Source: Sphingobacterium rhinopitheci
Lineage (GTDB): Bacteria; Bacteroidota; Bacteroidia; Sphingobacteriales; Sphingobacteriaceae
Direction of reading: 5' to 3'
Length of the DNA stretch: 64,000 bases
NCBI RefSeq assembly: GCF_022627575.1
Contig: NZ_JADEYQ010000014.1
Coordinates: forward strand, 24,280-88,279
Made by a program: the position numbers and the translations under genes. This document shows, piece after piece, positions 56,971 through 64,000 of the stretch (position 1 is the stretch's first letter; each line of letters begins with the position of its first letter). Below the pieces are notes generated by a model that saw nothing but the letters and a program-made list of their open reading frames with translations, did not search any database and was not told the origin of the DNA.

Positions 56971-57738
56971 CTAGTTTGCTAATGACTTTATCTCTTGACG
57001 TATATTTTCAAAATCTAAATGCTTGGCTACCACTTCACCTAAAACAATAATAGCAGGCACACCAACTAGATTCTTTTGTACTTCATGCAAGATGGTATCT
57101 ATAGTACCTAATGCGATACGCTCATTCACGAGAGATCCATTTTGTATCAAAGCGATAGGTAAATTACCACGACCATATTCTTGGTATAAGGCAACAATCT
57201 GCTGTAGCTTTGAATAACCCATCAATACCACTACCGTAGCATTAGTCTTTACCGCTGTGTACAAATCATCTGACAAGCGGCCATCAGAAGTAGAGCCTGT
57301 GATCACCCAAAAGCTTTCTGAAATCCCTCTATAAGTCAAAGGTATCTGCTGTAGTCCTGTCAAGCCTACCGATGAAGATATCCCCGGAATAACAGCTGTA
57401 GGAATATCAAATTGACGAACATGATCCAACTCCTCACCTCCACGACCAAAAACAAAAGGATCCCCACCTTTCAGACGTACTACATGCCCATGTGTCAAGG
57501 CATAGTCTACCAACAATTGGTTGATTTGATCTTGACTGGTAGATAATTGCTCTGCACGTTTACCTACATATATTTTGGTACATGTTGCTTTGGCATAATT
57601 CAAGATCTCTTCATTTACCAAAGCATCATATAATATTACATCTGCATCCTTAATCGCTTTAATACCTTTTAGTGTAATCAGGTCAGGATCACCAGGTCCA
57701 GCACCTACTAATGTAACAAATGGTTCAATTTTCTTCAT
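56971..57738 (-). CDS. cobA: Uroporphyrinogen-III C-methyltransferase
   Basis: 255 residues. Tetrapyrrole methylase motifs: VTLVGAGPGDPDLITLKGIK, VYVGKRAEQ, VVRLKGGDPFVFGRGGEE, and VIPGISSSVGL. It uses SAM to make precorrin-2. It lies between the sulfite reductase gene (21 bases) and the siroheme synthase gene (0 bases) and supplies their siroheme. Confidence 0.95.
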   Translation of the reverse strand: MKKIEPFVTLVGAGPGDPDLITLKGIKAIKDADVILYDALVNEEILNYAKATCTKIYVGKRAEQLSTSQDQINQLLVDYALTHGHVVRLKGGDPFVFGRGGEELDHVRQFDIPTAVIPGISSSVGLTGLQQIPLTYRGISESFWVITGSTSDGRLSDDLYTAVKTNATVVVLMGYSKLQQIVALYQEYGRGNLPIALIQNGSLVNERIALGTIDTILHEVQKNLVGVPAIIVLGEVVAKHLDFENIRQEIKSLAN

Positions 57739-57759
57739 TTCTCCCTCCGATATTAAAAC

Positions 57760-59859
57760 TTAAACTGCACGTAACTCTTCACGGCGCTGTGCAGCATCGA
57801 TATAAAATGCTGTAGATTGCGTCAGGTATGCTTCAGCAAATTCACGCGAAGGTTCGTATTTATTTATTTGTAATACACGCTCCGCAAAGGTAGTTGGGAA
57901 CGTAAAAATACCTTCAGCAACATAACGTGCATCAAATTCATTGATTACAGCAGTTTGTGTACTCACATTGACACCTTTATCTAATAACAGCGCTTTTGCT
58001 GTCCATACAAATGCGGAGTACGCATGATAGATCGCATCTGCATATTGCTCTTTTGCGAGCGCTTCTTTTGCCCATTCTACTTTTTCTTCAGCTTCGAACA
58101 ATAAGGTAGCTACTAAATCTATAACAACACCAGCACATTCACCTACACCGATAGCCGTAGCAAAAGTCTCCTGATGTCCCCAATCGATAAATTCATCAGC
58201 CGTCAACGTAGTTAAGTCCGCTAAAGGCTTATATAAGCGGTAGAAATAATCTTTCCCTTGTCTTTCGTAGTAGTCATGAAATTTTTCCCCTGGCAAACGA
58301 TTGGTTTTAAAATCTACCAATGTTAAATCAACAACATGCGTAACACGTTTTGTAGGAACTTTTATAACTCGCTCAGCAACACGACCTTTACCATCACCAA
58401 GTGTACCACCACCTAACATCACCTGCGCAGCGGGCACTACTTTACCTTCTGCTTTGACAGAAGAGCCGTGAAAACCGATATGTGCCAATCCATGTTGACC
58501 ACAAGAGTTCATACAACCTGATATTTTTATCTTTAAATCCTGCTCGAAGATAAAATCTTCATGAAATTCGTGGATATAATTCTCTAATACACGAGCCATT
58601 TCCGTAGAATTGGAAATACCCAAGTTACAGGTATCCGTACCAGGACAAGTGGTGATATCTGATGTACTATCAAACCCTGGTCTAGCATAGCCTAATGCTG
58701 TCAACACATTAAATATATGTGGCAATGATTCTTCACGAACGTATTTGAACAATAGATTTTGATTTTGCGTAATACGTATATCATCGGCGATATGTTCACG
58801 AATACCGGCTACTAATCTACGAGCTTTGTCTGTAGGAATATCCCCAGTCAACACCTTCACAAATACCCCAAAAAAACCTGTTTGCTTTTGCTCAAACACA
58901 TTAGTTTGTTTCCATACATCAAATGCAGCGATATCCACCGGTGTTACTGCGCTAACTACTGCTGTTGGAGCATCTGGTTGCGCAACGGCATCACGATCAA
59001 CCCATACAACATGGTTTTTAATAGCTTTTTTCTCTTGTTCAATAAGGCTTAATACCTCTTCTAAGCCTAGCTTTTGAACTAAATACTTAAAACGTGCTTT
59101 ATTACGATTATTACGCTCGCCATGACGATCGAATACACGCAATGTAGCTTCCATATAAGGAATAATTTCTTCTTCTGGAAGGAAGTCAAATATTTCATTG
59201 GCCAAAATCGGCTGAGCCCCGAGGCCACCACCTAATAATACTTTAAAGCCTCTTTTCTCCACGCCATCTACAAGTTTTACCTTAGGGATAAAACCAAAAT
59301 CATGAATATAGGAGAATGCGGTATCTCTATCTGAAGAAGAAAAAGAAATCTTTATTTTACGTCCCATCTCTGCACAAATAGGATTGCGCAAGAAATATTC
59401 AAAGGTCTTGTGTGCATAAGGAGACACATCAAATGGCTCATCCTTATCAATACCTGCCGTCGCCGATGCCGTCACATTACGAACAGTATTACCACAAGCT
59501 TCACGCAGTGTGATATCATCTTCTGCCAATTTGGCCCACAACTCAGGTGTTTTATCCAAACTAACGTAATGAATCTGTATATCCTGACGAGTTGTTAGGT
59601 GCAAGTTTTTACTCGCATACTCATCTGATATATCTGCTATTTTTAGCAACTGCTTAAAAGTAACTTTTCCAAATGGCAGCTTAATACGTATCATCTGTAC
59701 ACCTGGTTGACGTTGCCCATATATACCGCGTGCCAGACGGAGCGATCTAAACTTTTCATCAGGAATATTTCCTTCTTGAAAAGATTTTATCTTTCTCTCT
59801 AGCTCAATAATTTCTTGTTCTACAACGGGATTTTCTAATTCAGTACGAAAACTCTGCAT
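57760..59859 (-). CDS. Sulfite (nitrite/sulfite) reductase hemoprotein fused to a C-terminal HEPN domain
   Basis: 699 residues. The N-terminal ferredoxin-like half-domains include VQMIRIKLPFGKVT and RQDIQIHYVSL. The siroheme/4Fe-4S ligands are C405-x5-C411 (TCPGTDTCNLG) and C449-x3-C453 (SGCMNSCGQHG). After ~residue 570 there is a HEPN domain (EAEEKVEWAKEALAKEQYAD, AIYHAYSAFVWTAKALLL). The catalytic HEPN RNase motif R-x4-6-H is not evident, so the domain is probably a binding or assembly module. It reduces sulfite to sulfide. First gene of the operon. HEPN fusions of this sort are known in Bacteroidota. Confidence 0.95.
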   Translation of the reverse strand: MQSFRTELENPVVEQEIIELERKIKSFQEGNIPDEKFRSLRLARGIYGQRQPGVQMIRIKLPFGKVTFKQLLKIADISDEYASKNLHLTTRQDIQIHYVSLDKTPELWAKLAEDDITLREACGNTVRNVTASATAGIDKDEPFDVSPYAHKTFEYFLRNPICAEMGRKIKISFSSSDRDTAFSYIHDFGFIPKVKLVDGVEKRGFKVLLGGGLGAQPILANEIFDFLPEEEIIPYMEATLRVFDRHGERNNRNKARFKYLVQKLGLEEVLSLIEQEKKAIKNHVVWVDRDAVAQPDAPTAVVSAVTPVDIAAFDVWKQTNVFEQKQTGFFGVFVKVLTGDIPTDKARRLVAGIREHIADDIRITQNQNLLFKYVREESLPHIFNVLTALGYARPGFDSTSDITTCPGTDTCNLGISNSTEMARVLENYIHEFHEDFIFEQDLKIKISGCMNSCGQHGLAHIGFHGSSVKAEGKVVPAAQVMLGGGTLGDGKGRVAERVIKVPTKRVTHVVDLTLVDFKTNRLPGEKFHDYYERQGKDYFYRLYKPLADLTTLTADEFIDWGHQETFATAIGVGECAGVVIDLVATLLFEAEEKVEWAKEALAKEQYADAIYHAYSAFVWTAKALLLDKGVNVSTQTAVINEFDARYVAEGIFTFPTTFAERVLQINKYEPSREFAEAYLTQSTAFYIDAAQRREELRAV

Positions 59860-59942
59860 TTCTTCCTTTAAGGTTTATTACTAATATTCTACTTATCTCT
59901 CTAAATTATTCTGAAAAGTTCAATAACTAATACAAAACGATA

Positions 59943-59950
59943 CAAATGTA
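59943..59950 (-). promoter_or_regulatory. -7 element of the sulfate-assimilation operon
   Basis: The minus strand reads TACATTTG, an exact TAnnTTTG, 84 bases before the sulfite reductase ATG. It lies within a TATACATTTGTATCG context, nearly palindromic (TACAAATGTA), and could double as an operator. No known Cys or S-box regulator motif is recognised. Confidence 0.5.
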
Positions 59951-59994
59951 TAAAATAAAACCTAATAAAAACTATATAATCTACCAAATTACTA

Positions 59995-60002
59995 TATATT
60001 TG
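59995..60002 (+). promoter_or_regulatory. -7 element of the Pst-like importer operon
   Basis: TATATTTG is an exact TAnnTTTG match. Transcription would begin near 60009, downstream of the first in-frame ATG at 59946, which supports using the ATG at 60039 for the substrate-binding protein. Confidence 0.55.
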
Positions 60003-60038
60003 TGCATATTTCTAAAAACACTAAGAATAGACTTATTA

Positions 60039-61010
60039 ATGACTTGGAAGAAAACGCTTGTTATAAGCTTATTAATAACAAATTTATTTAATAGCTGCGC
60101 ACCAAAAGTAAAAGAAGGTTACGATAAAGAGAACGGATATATTGGCAATATATCGATATCAGGAGCTTTTGCACTCTATCCGATAGTGGTATTATGGGCC
60201 GAAGATTTTAAAAAGGAAAATCCTAATGTGCGCTTTAACATCTCAGCTGGAGGAGCAGGCAAAGGCATAACCGATGTACTGATGAATATGGTAGATATAG
60301 GTCTCGTCTCTCGAGATCTACACCCCAAAGAAATAGAAAAAGGAGCATTTCCTATCTATGTCGCCAAAGATGCTGTACTGGGTACATTTAATGCCACGAA
60401 TCCTAATTTTGACCTTATACAAGAAAGAGGATTAACGCAAAAAGAATTAGCTGCCCTATTTGTTGAGAAGAAATACAAAACATGGAAAGATATAGACCCT
60501 AGATTTACAGCCGACCCAATCAGTGTATATGTACGTTCGGATGCTGCAGGCGCTGCAGAGACATGGGCCAAATATTTTGACCAAAGACAAGAAGACCTCA
60601 AAGGAGTGGGAATATTTGGAGACCCTGGCTTAGCACAAGCAATCAAAGACAACAGATACGCTATTGGCTTTAATAACATAAACTACGTATACGACCTCAA
60701 AACACTAAAAACTACAGATAAACTCGCTGTCATCCCTATTGACATCAATGAGAATGGGAAGATAGATGATGAGGAAAAATTTTATGCTACGCTAAATGAT
60801 TTAACAGATGCGGTGGCTACAGATAAATACCCCTCTCCACCAGCTCGAGAATTGATGTTTGTCATCAAAAAAGGTAACAATAGTAAACTATTAAACGAAT
60901 TTATACGCTTTGTGTTAGCAAAAGAACAACAAGGCTATTTATTAGAGAATGGATATGTCCCTTTGAATACGGAACAACAAACGCAAGAATTAGAAAAGGT
61001 TAAAAACTAA
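60039..61010 (+). CDS. PstS-like substrate-binding lipoprotein
   Basis: Started at the ATG at 60039, giving 323 residues with signal MTWKKTLVISLLITNLFNS and lipobox Cys. Ligand-site segments correspond to PstS: SISGAFALYPI, NISAGGAGKGI, DIGLVSRD, and YVRSDAAGAAETW. They differ from the classic phosphate site, where a GAGATF-type start and GASD are usual. It captures an oxyanion for the downstream permeases. The divergent neighbour is the sulfate-assimilation operon and there is no phoU, so sulfate is an alternative to phosphate. Confidence 0.85.
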   Translation: MTWKKTLVISLLITNLFNSCAPKVKEGYDKENGYIGNISISGAFALYPIVVLWAEDFKKENPNVRFNISAGGAGKGITDVLMNMVDIGLVSRDLHPKEIEKGAFPIYVAKDAVLGTFNATNPNFDLIQERGLTQKELAALFVEKKYKTWKDIDPRFTADPISVYVRSDAAGAAETWAKYFDQRQEDLKGVGIFGDPGLAQAIKDNRYAIGFNNINYVYDLKTLKTTDKLAVIPIDINENGKIDDEEKFYATLNDLTDAVATDKYPSPPARELMFVIKKGNNSKLLNEFIRFVLAKEQQGYLLENGYVPLNTEQQTQELEKVKN

Positions 61011-61014
61011 AACA

Positions 61015-61902
61015 ATGAATATTAGATTAATTAAAGATTTATTATTTAAAAGAATATCCGCATCACTATTATTGATATCAGTATGTGTCGTCCTTTTGAT
61101 TATAATAGGACTAAGTGCTAAATCAATTCCACTTTTAGAGAATCAAAATCTGTGGGAAATACTAACACAAAGCATATGGTCGCCATTGAAAGGAAATTTT
61201 GGTTTCCTTCCCTTTATAATGGGGACAATATGGGTGACATTAATCTCCTTAATTATCGCTGTTCCCCTGTGTATTCTTTCATCCGTTTATCTCGTTGAAT
61301 ATGCAACAGACAGATTACGCAATTCCGTATTACCACTGATGAATGTTTTAGCGGCCATCCCACCAGTACTTTATGGTGTTTGGGGGGTATTATTTGTGGT
61401 ACCAATGGTAGGGCAATGGATAGCACCGATTTTTGGGGTCAATGCTTCCGGATATTCGGTTTTATCAGGAGGTATCGTATTAGCGGTGATGATATTTCCG
61501 ATCATGGTTTCTATCATTGTAGAAGTATTGAAAACAATCCCTCAAGAATTAAAAGCTGCATCCTTATCCTTGGGAGCAACAAAATGGGAAACAATAAAAA
61601 AAGTTATCTTAAAAAAAGCAAAACCAGGAATTATCGCAGCTGTTGTATTAGCAATATCACGTGCATTTGGAGAAACTATCGCCGTACTGATGGTTTGTGG
61701 AAATATCCCCAGAGTACCCCAATCAATTTTTGATGCAGGTTACCCAATCCCTGCACTAATAGCCAACAATTTTGGTGAAATGATGTCTATACCACTTTAT
61801 GATTCAGCCCTGATGTTTGCGGCACTATTGCTATTTGTAATCATCTTTGGATTCAATTTAATTTCCAGAATTATACTAAACAGATTGGAGGAAGAAGCAT
61901 AA
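61015..61902 (+). CDS. pstC: PstC-like ABC permease
   Basis: 295 residues with six helices. Typical of the family are LLENQNLWEILTQSIWSP, GTIWVTLISLIIAVPLCI, VYLVEYATDRLR, the coupling motif ASLSLGATKWETIKKVILKKA, and SRAFGETIAVLMVCGN. It forms half of the channel with the next gene, which starts on the last base of its stop codon. Gene symbol follows the family; the true substrate could be sulfate. Confidence 0.88.
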   Translation: MNIRLIKDLLFKRISASLLLISVCVVLLIIIGLSAKSIPLLENQNLWEILTQSIWSPLKGNFGFLPFIMGTIWVTLISLIIAVPLCILSSVYLVEYATDRLRNSVLPLMNVLAAIPPVLYGVWGVLFVVPMVGQWIAPIFGVNASGYSVLSGGIVLAVMIFPIMVSIIVEVLKTIPQELKAASLSLGATKWETIKKVILKKAKPGIIAAVVLAISRAFGETIAVLMVCGNIPRVPQSIFDAGYPIPALIANNFGEMMSIPLYDSALMFAALLLFVIIFGFNLISRIILNRLEEEA

Positions 61903-62756
61903 TGTCTAGCATTAAATCACGATTACGACAGGAGAAAATCGCTAAAATACTAATGCAACTATCAGGTATTAGTATTACTGGATCATTGTTCCTTATAATA
62001 GGTATCATCCTATACAAAGGACTACCCTATCTCTCTTGGGAGATGGTCAGTCAGACGCCACAGGGAGGCTTTTATATTGGTAAATCAGGTGGAATATTAA
62101 ACGCTATATTAGGATCGCTTTATCTAGCAACAGCAGCGACCATACTAGCGACTATAATAGGTATACCTATATCTATATATTTAAATCTATATATCAAATC
62201 TGGATCATTAATCGCAAAAGCATCCAAACTACTATTTGATGTATTATATGGTATCCCCTCTATCGTATATGGTGCTATAGCCTTTAGCATGATGGTTTGG
62301 CTGGGCATAAGAGCATCCTTACTTGGAGGGATCATTACGATTACTTTGTTGACTATCCCTATCGTTGTACGTACAATTGATGAATTGGTAAAAACGATAC
62401 CTATAGATTTAAAAAACGTAACTAAGGCCTTAGGAGCCACACGATGGGAAATAGCGCAAGTATTATTGAAGTACATCAAACCTGGAGTATTTACAGCGAT
62501 CTTGCTCGCATTTGGTAGAGCCATAGGTGATGTAGCAGGCGTATTACTAACGACAGGATTTAGCGATAATTTGCCAAAATACCTTGATGAGCCTGCCGCG
62601 ACTTTGCCTTTGGCCATATTTTTCCAATTGAGTAGCCCTATCCCTGAAGTTCAAGGTCGCGCCTATGCGTCGGCTTTAGTTTTAACATTCATAATTTTAA
62701 TTATAGTTATATGTACGCACATCCTAGCATCGAAACAAAAGAAACACAAGATATAG
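61902..62756 (+). CDS. pstA: PstA-like ABC permease
   Basis: 284 residues with six helices; KALGATRWEIAQVLLKYIKPG is the coupling motif, and LLFDVLYGIPSIVYGAIAFS plus FGRAIGDVAGVLLTTGFSDNL are family-typical. Start overlaps pstC by one base. It completes the transmembrane channel with the PstC-like protein. Its last 46 bases overlap the start of the ATPase gene. Confidence 0.88.
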   Translation: MSSIKSRLRQEKIAKILMQLSGISITGSLFLIIGIILYKGLPYLSWEMVSQTPQGGFYIGKSGGILNAILGSLYLATAATILATIIGIPISIYLNLYIKSGSLIAKASKLLFDVLYGIPSIVYGAIAFSMMVWLGIRASLLGGIITITLLTIPIVVRTIDELVKTIPIDLKNVTKALGATRWEIAQVLLKYIKPGVFTAILLAFGRAIGDVAGVLLTTGFSDNLPKYLDEPAATLPLAIFFQLSSPIPEVQGRAYASALVLTFIILIIVICTHILASKQKKHKI

Positions 62757-63520
62757 CATCATCTTCTACACCACATATTCAGATCAAGGACCTGAATGTT
62801 CATATCGATGGAAAACATATATTAAAGAATATAAATTTATCTATCCCAAACAATTCTATTACGTCAATAATAGGCCCGTCTGGCTGTGGTAAAACTACTT
62901 TATTAAAAACACTCAACCGTCTGATGGATGACAGTAAAGGTGTAGAGATAAACGGCTCTGTACTGGTGAATGGAGAGGATATATATGCCAAGGATGCTGA
63001 AGTAACACATATACGCAAGAAAATGGGACTATTGTCCCAGCGACCATTCCCACTACCAATGTCTATCTACGACAATATAGCATATGGCCCACGTATCCAC
63101 GGTCAACGCAATAAAAAGGTATTGACAGAGATTGTCGAAAAACAATTGAAAAATGTGGGTCTTTGGGAAGAGGTAAAAGATCGTTTAGATAGTTCAGCTA
63201 CAAGTTTATCCATTGGGCAACAGCAGCGACTGTGCCTCGCACGAGGACTGGCTGTACAGCCCGAAATTATCTTAGGCGACGAGAGCACATCAGCATTAGA
63301 CCCAATATCTACACAAACAATAGAAAATCTATTGGTAGAACTAAAAAAAGATTATACGATAGTACTCGTAACCCATATTTTGCGTCAAGCAAGACGGGTT
63401 TCGGATTACATCATATTTGTATACAACGGCGAGATAGTAGAGTTTGGAAAAACGGAGGATGTACTATTAAATCCTAAAAATGAGATCACACAACAGTATG
63501 TAAAAGGGTTTATCAGCTAA
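62711..63520 (+). CDS. pstB: PstB-like ABC ATP-binding protein
   Basis: 269 residues. Walker A IGPSGCGKTTLLKTLNRL, then GLLSQRPFPLPMSIYDNIAYG, signature SLSIGQQQRLCLARGLA, Walker B IILGDESTSALDPIS and THILRQARRVSD, a PstB-type pattern. The ATG at 62711 is the only ATG that keeps the N-terminal domain, so the gene overlaps pstA by 46 bases. A non-ATG start cannot be excluded. A terminator follows at once and no phoU comes after. Confidence 0.92.
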   Translation: MYAHPSIETKETQDIASSSTPHIQIKDLNVHIDGKHILKNINLSIPNNSITSIIGPSGCGKTTLLKTLNRLMDDSKGVEINGSVLVNGEDIYAKDAEVTHIRKKMGLLSQRPFPLPMSIYDNIAYGPRIHGQRNKKVLTEIVEKQLKNVGLWEEVKDRLDSSATSLSIGQQQRLCLARGLAVQPEIILGDESTSALDPISTQTIENLLVELKKDYTIVLVTHILRQARRVSDYIIFVYNGEIVEFGKTEDVLLNPKNEITQQYVKGFIS

Positions 63521-63528
63521 TATAAATT

Positions 63529-63568
63529 AAAGCCTCTATTCTAGATAAGTGATTGAGGCTTTATTTAT
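63529..63568 (+). terminator. Intrinsic terminator of the Pst-like operon
   Basis: AAAGCCTC (63529-63536) and GAGGCTTT (63555-63562) pair with an 18-nt loop, followed by ATTTATTT. It can also serve the convergent minus-strand gene. Confidence 0.65.
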
Positions 63569-63569
63569 T

Positions 63570-63857
63570 TCAAGGAATTAATTCTTCATCACCTACAGCA
63601 TTAACATTTAAAAGGCTATCGTATATCCCTTCAATATTCTTACATAGATGAAGTAATTTTTGAATATTAACATCTGTACTGTCTTCAAATTGATCTATAT
63701 CAAAAGTGTAATAATCTCCTTCTTCAAAAACATCTAACACTTCTTTCATTTCCCCATTTGCTGCAATATTAACAATTTGCGTGAAAACTTGATTTCTCAC
63801 GTTCTCTAATAATTGTAGTGATTCTATAACACTATTTCTATATAGCATGGTTTTCAT
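63570..63857 (-). CDS. Small hypothetical protein
   Basis: 95 residues (the start could be at Met4). Helical and acidic, no signal peptide: NSVIESLQLLENVRNQVFTQIVN, then EEGDYYTFDIDQFEDSTDVNI. I do not recognise a domain. It may belong to the PH-like or regulatory small proteins, but there is no basis to say more. Its stop is 8 bases from the importer terminator. No downstream partner is seen. Confidence 0.6.
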   Translation of the reverse strand: MKTMLYRNSVIESLQLLENVRNQVFTQIVNIAANGEMKEVLDVFEEGDYYTFDIDQFEDSTDVNIQKLLHLCKNIEGIYDSLLNVNAVGDEELIP

Positions 63858-64000
63858 AATTTAATTTACGTTTAACACAACAAATACATTGCCAAGTGTA
63901 TTTGATAATCAATAGATAATCAAGCTATTACCTTGTCAATTGAGGTAATTTTACCACTACTAAAGTTACTAAAATTAACTAAAGATCGCATTATTGTTAT
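63858..64000. other. Right-edge intergenic region with nested inverted repeats
   Basis: TTACCT...AGGTAA (63928-63948) and GGTAATTTTACC (63944-63955) overlap and share an arm, an operator-like arrangement upstream of the minus-strand hypothetical gene. The next gene to the right is not visible. Confidence 0.35.

Noticed and set aside
59946..60038. 31-codon N-terminal extension of the PstS-like protein
   Set aside because: The predicted promoter starts transcription downstream of 59946, and the lipoprotein signal begins at 60039.

Overview
The window reads as chromosome of an AT-rich Bacteroidota, most likely Sphingobacteriaceae (Pedobacter/Sphingobacterium-like). The grounds are a SusC/SusD pair, -7 promoter elements of the Bacteroidota form TAnnTTTG, little sign of Shine-Dalgarno sequences, a monomeric NADP-isocitrate dehydrogenase, a sulfite reductase fused to a HEPN domain, and many Bacteroidota-type conserved families. 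Genus is inference from gene content only.

Layout. (1) 1-11.7 kb, minus strand: a sugar-utilisation operon running SusC, SusD, a periplasmic haem-c sugar-dehydrogenase-like lipoprotein, a DUF4432 mutarotase-like protein, a cupin isomerase-like protein, a TIM-barrel isomerase/epimerase and a Gfo/Idh/MocA oxidoreductase cut by the left edge. No glycoside hydrolase is in view, so it looks like oxidative catabolism of a small sugar, polyol or glycoside. (2) 12.4-16.4 kb: a FUSC-type membrane protein and a secreted metallophosphoesterase. (3) 16.7-21.8 kb, minus: housekeeping operon engB, ubiA-like, topA, small conserved protein, cmk. (4) 21.9-36 kb: ABC exporter pair, nhaA, alkaline phosphatase, a PLP enzyme, an rluD-family gene with a class IV aminotransferase, two secreted proteins of unknown role, monomeric icd, a lipoate ligase and a DUF4256 protein. 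(5) 36.3-38.2 kb, minus: trxB and a DnaQ-like exonuclease. (6) 38.3-41.5 kb, plus: a small Cys-containing membrane protein, an MbnP-like lipoprotein, an MbnH/MauG-like dihaem enzyme and a barrel-like protein, probably a copper-related envelope operon. (7) 42.1-47.5 kb: a NYN-LOTUS protein, metNIQ plus an unusual SDF symporter, and ppnP. (8) 47.7-48.2 kb: tRNA-Ser(TGA) followed by two tandem copies of a ~184-bp unit, each ending in a copy of the tRNA 3' end, which looks like an integration or duplication scar. (9) 48.4-53.4 kb: a CNNM/HlyC-type protein, a sugar-kinase-like gene with a CBM9-like protein, tRNA-Arg(ACG) and an alpha/beta hydrolase. (10) 53.4-59.9 kb, minus: a complete assimilatory sulfate-reduction operon (sulfite reductase-HEPN, cobA, siroheme synthase, APS reductase, cysD, cysN). 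Divergent from it is a Pst-like ABC importer (60.0-63.5 kb) with no phoU, which may import sulfate rather than phosphate.

How the genes work together: the sulfur block forms one pathway from (possibly) sulfate uptake through ATP sulfurylase, APS reductase and siroheme sulfite reductase, with the siroheme-making enzymes inside the operon. The copper block pairs a candidate tryptophan-oxidising dihaem enzyme with its candidate substrate lipoprotein. The sugar block places outer-membrane uptake, periplasmic oxidation and cytoplasmic isomerisation/oxidoreduction in one transcription unit. Several genes have an exact TAnnTTTG element only a few bases before the ATG, which suggests leaderless or nearly leaderless mRNAs. 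I see no CRISPR array, no intact insertion sequence and no integrase.
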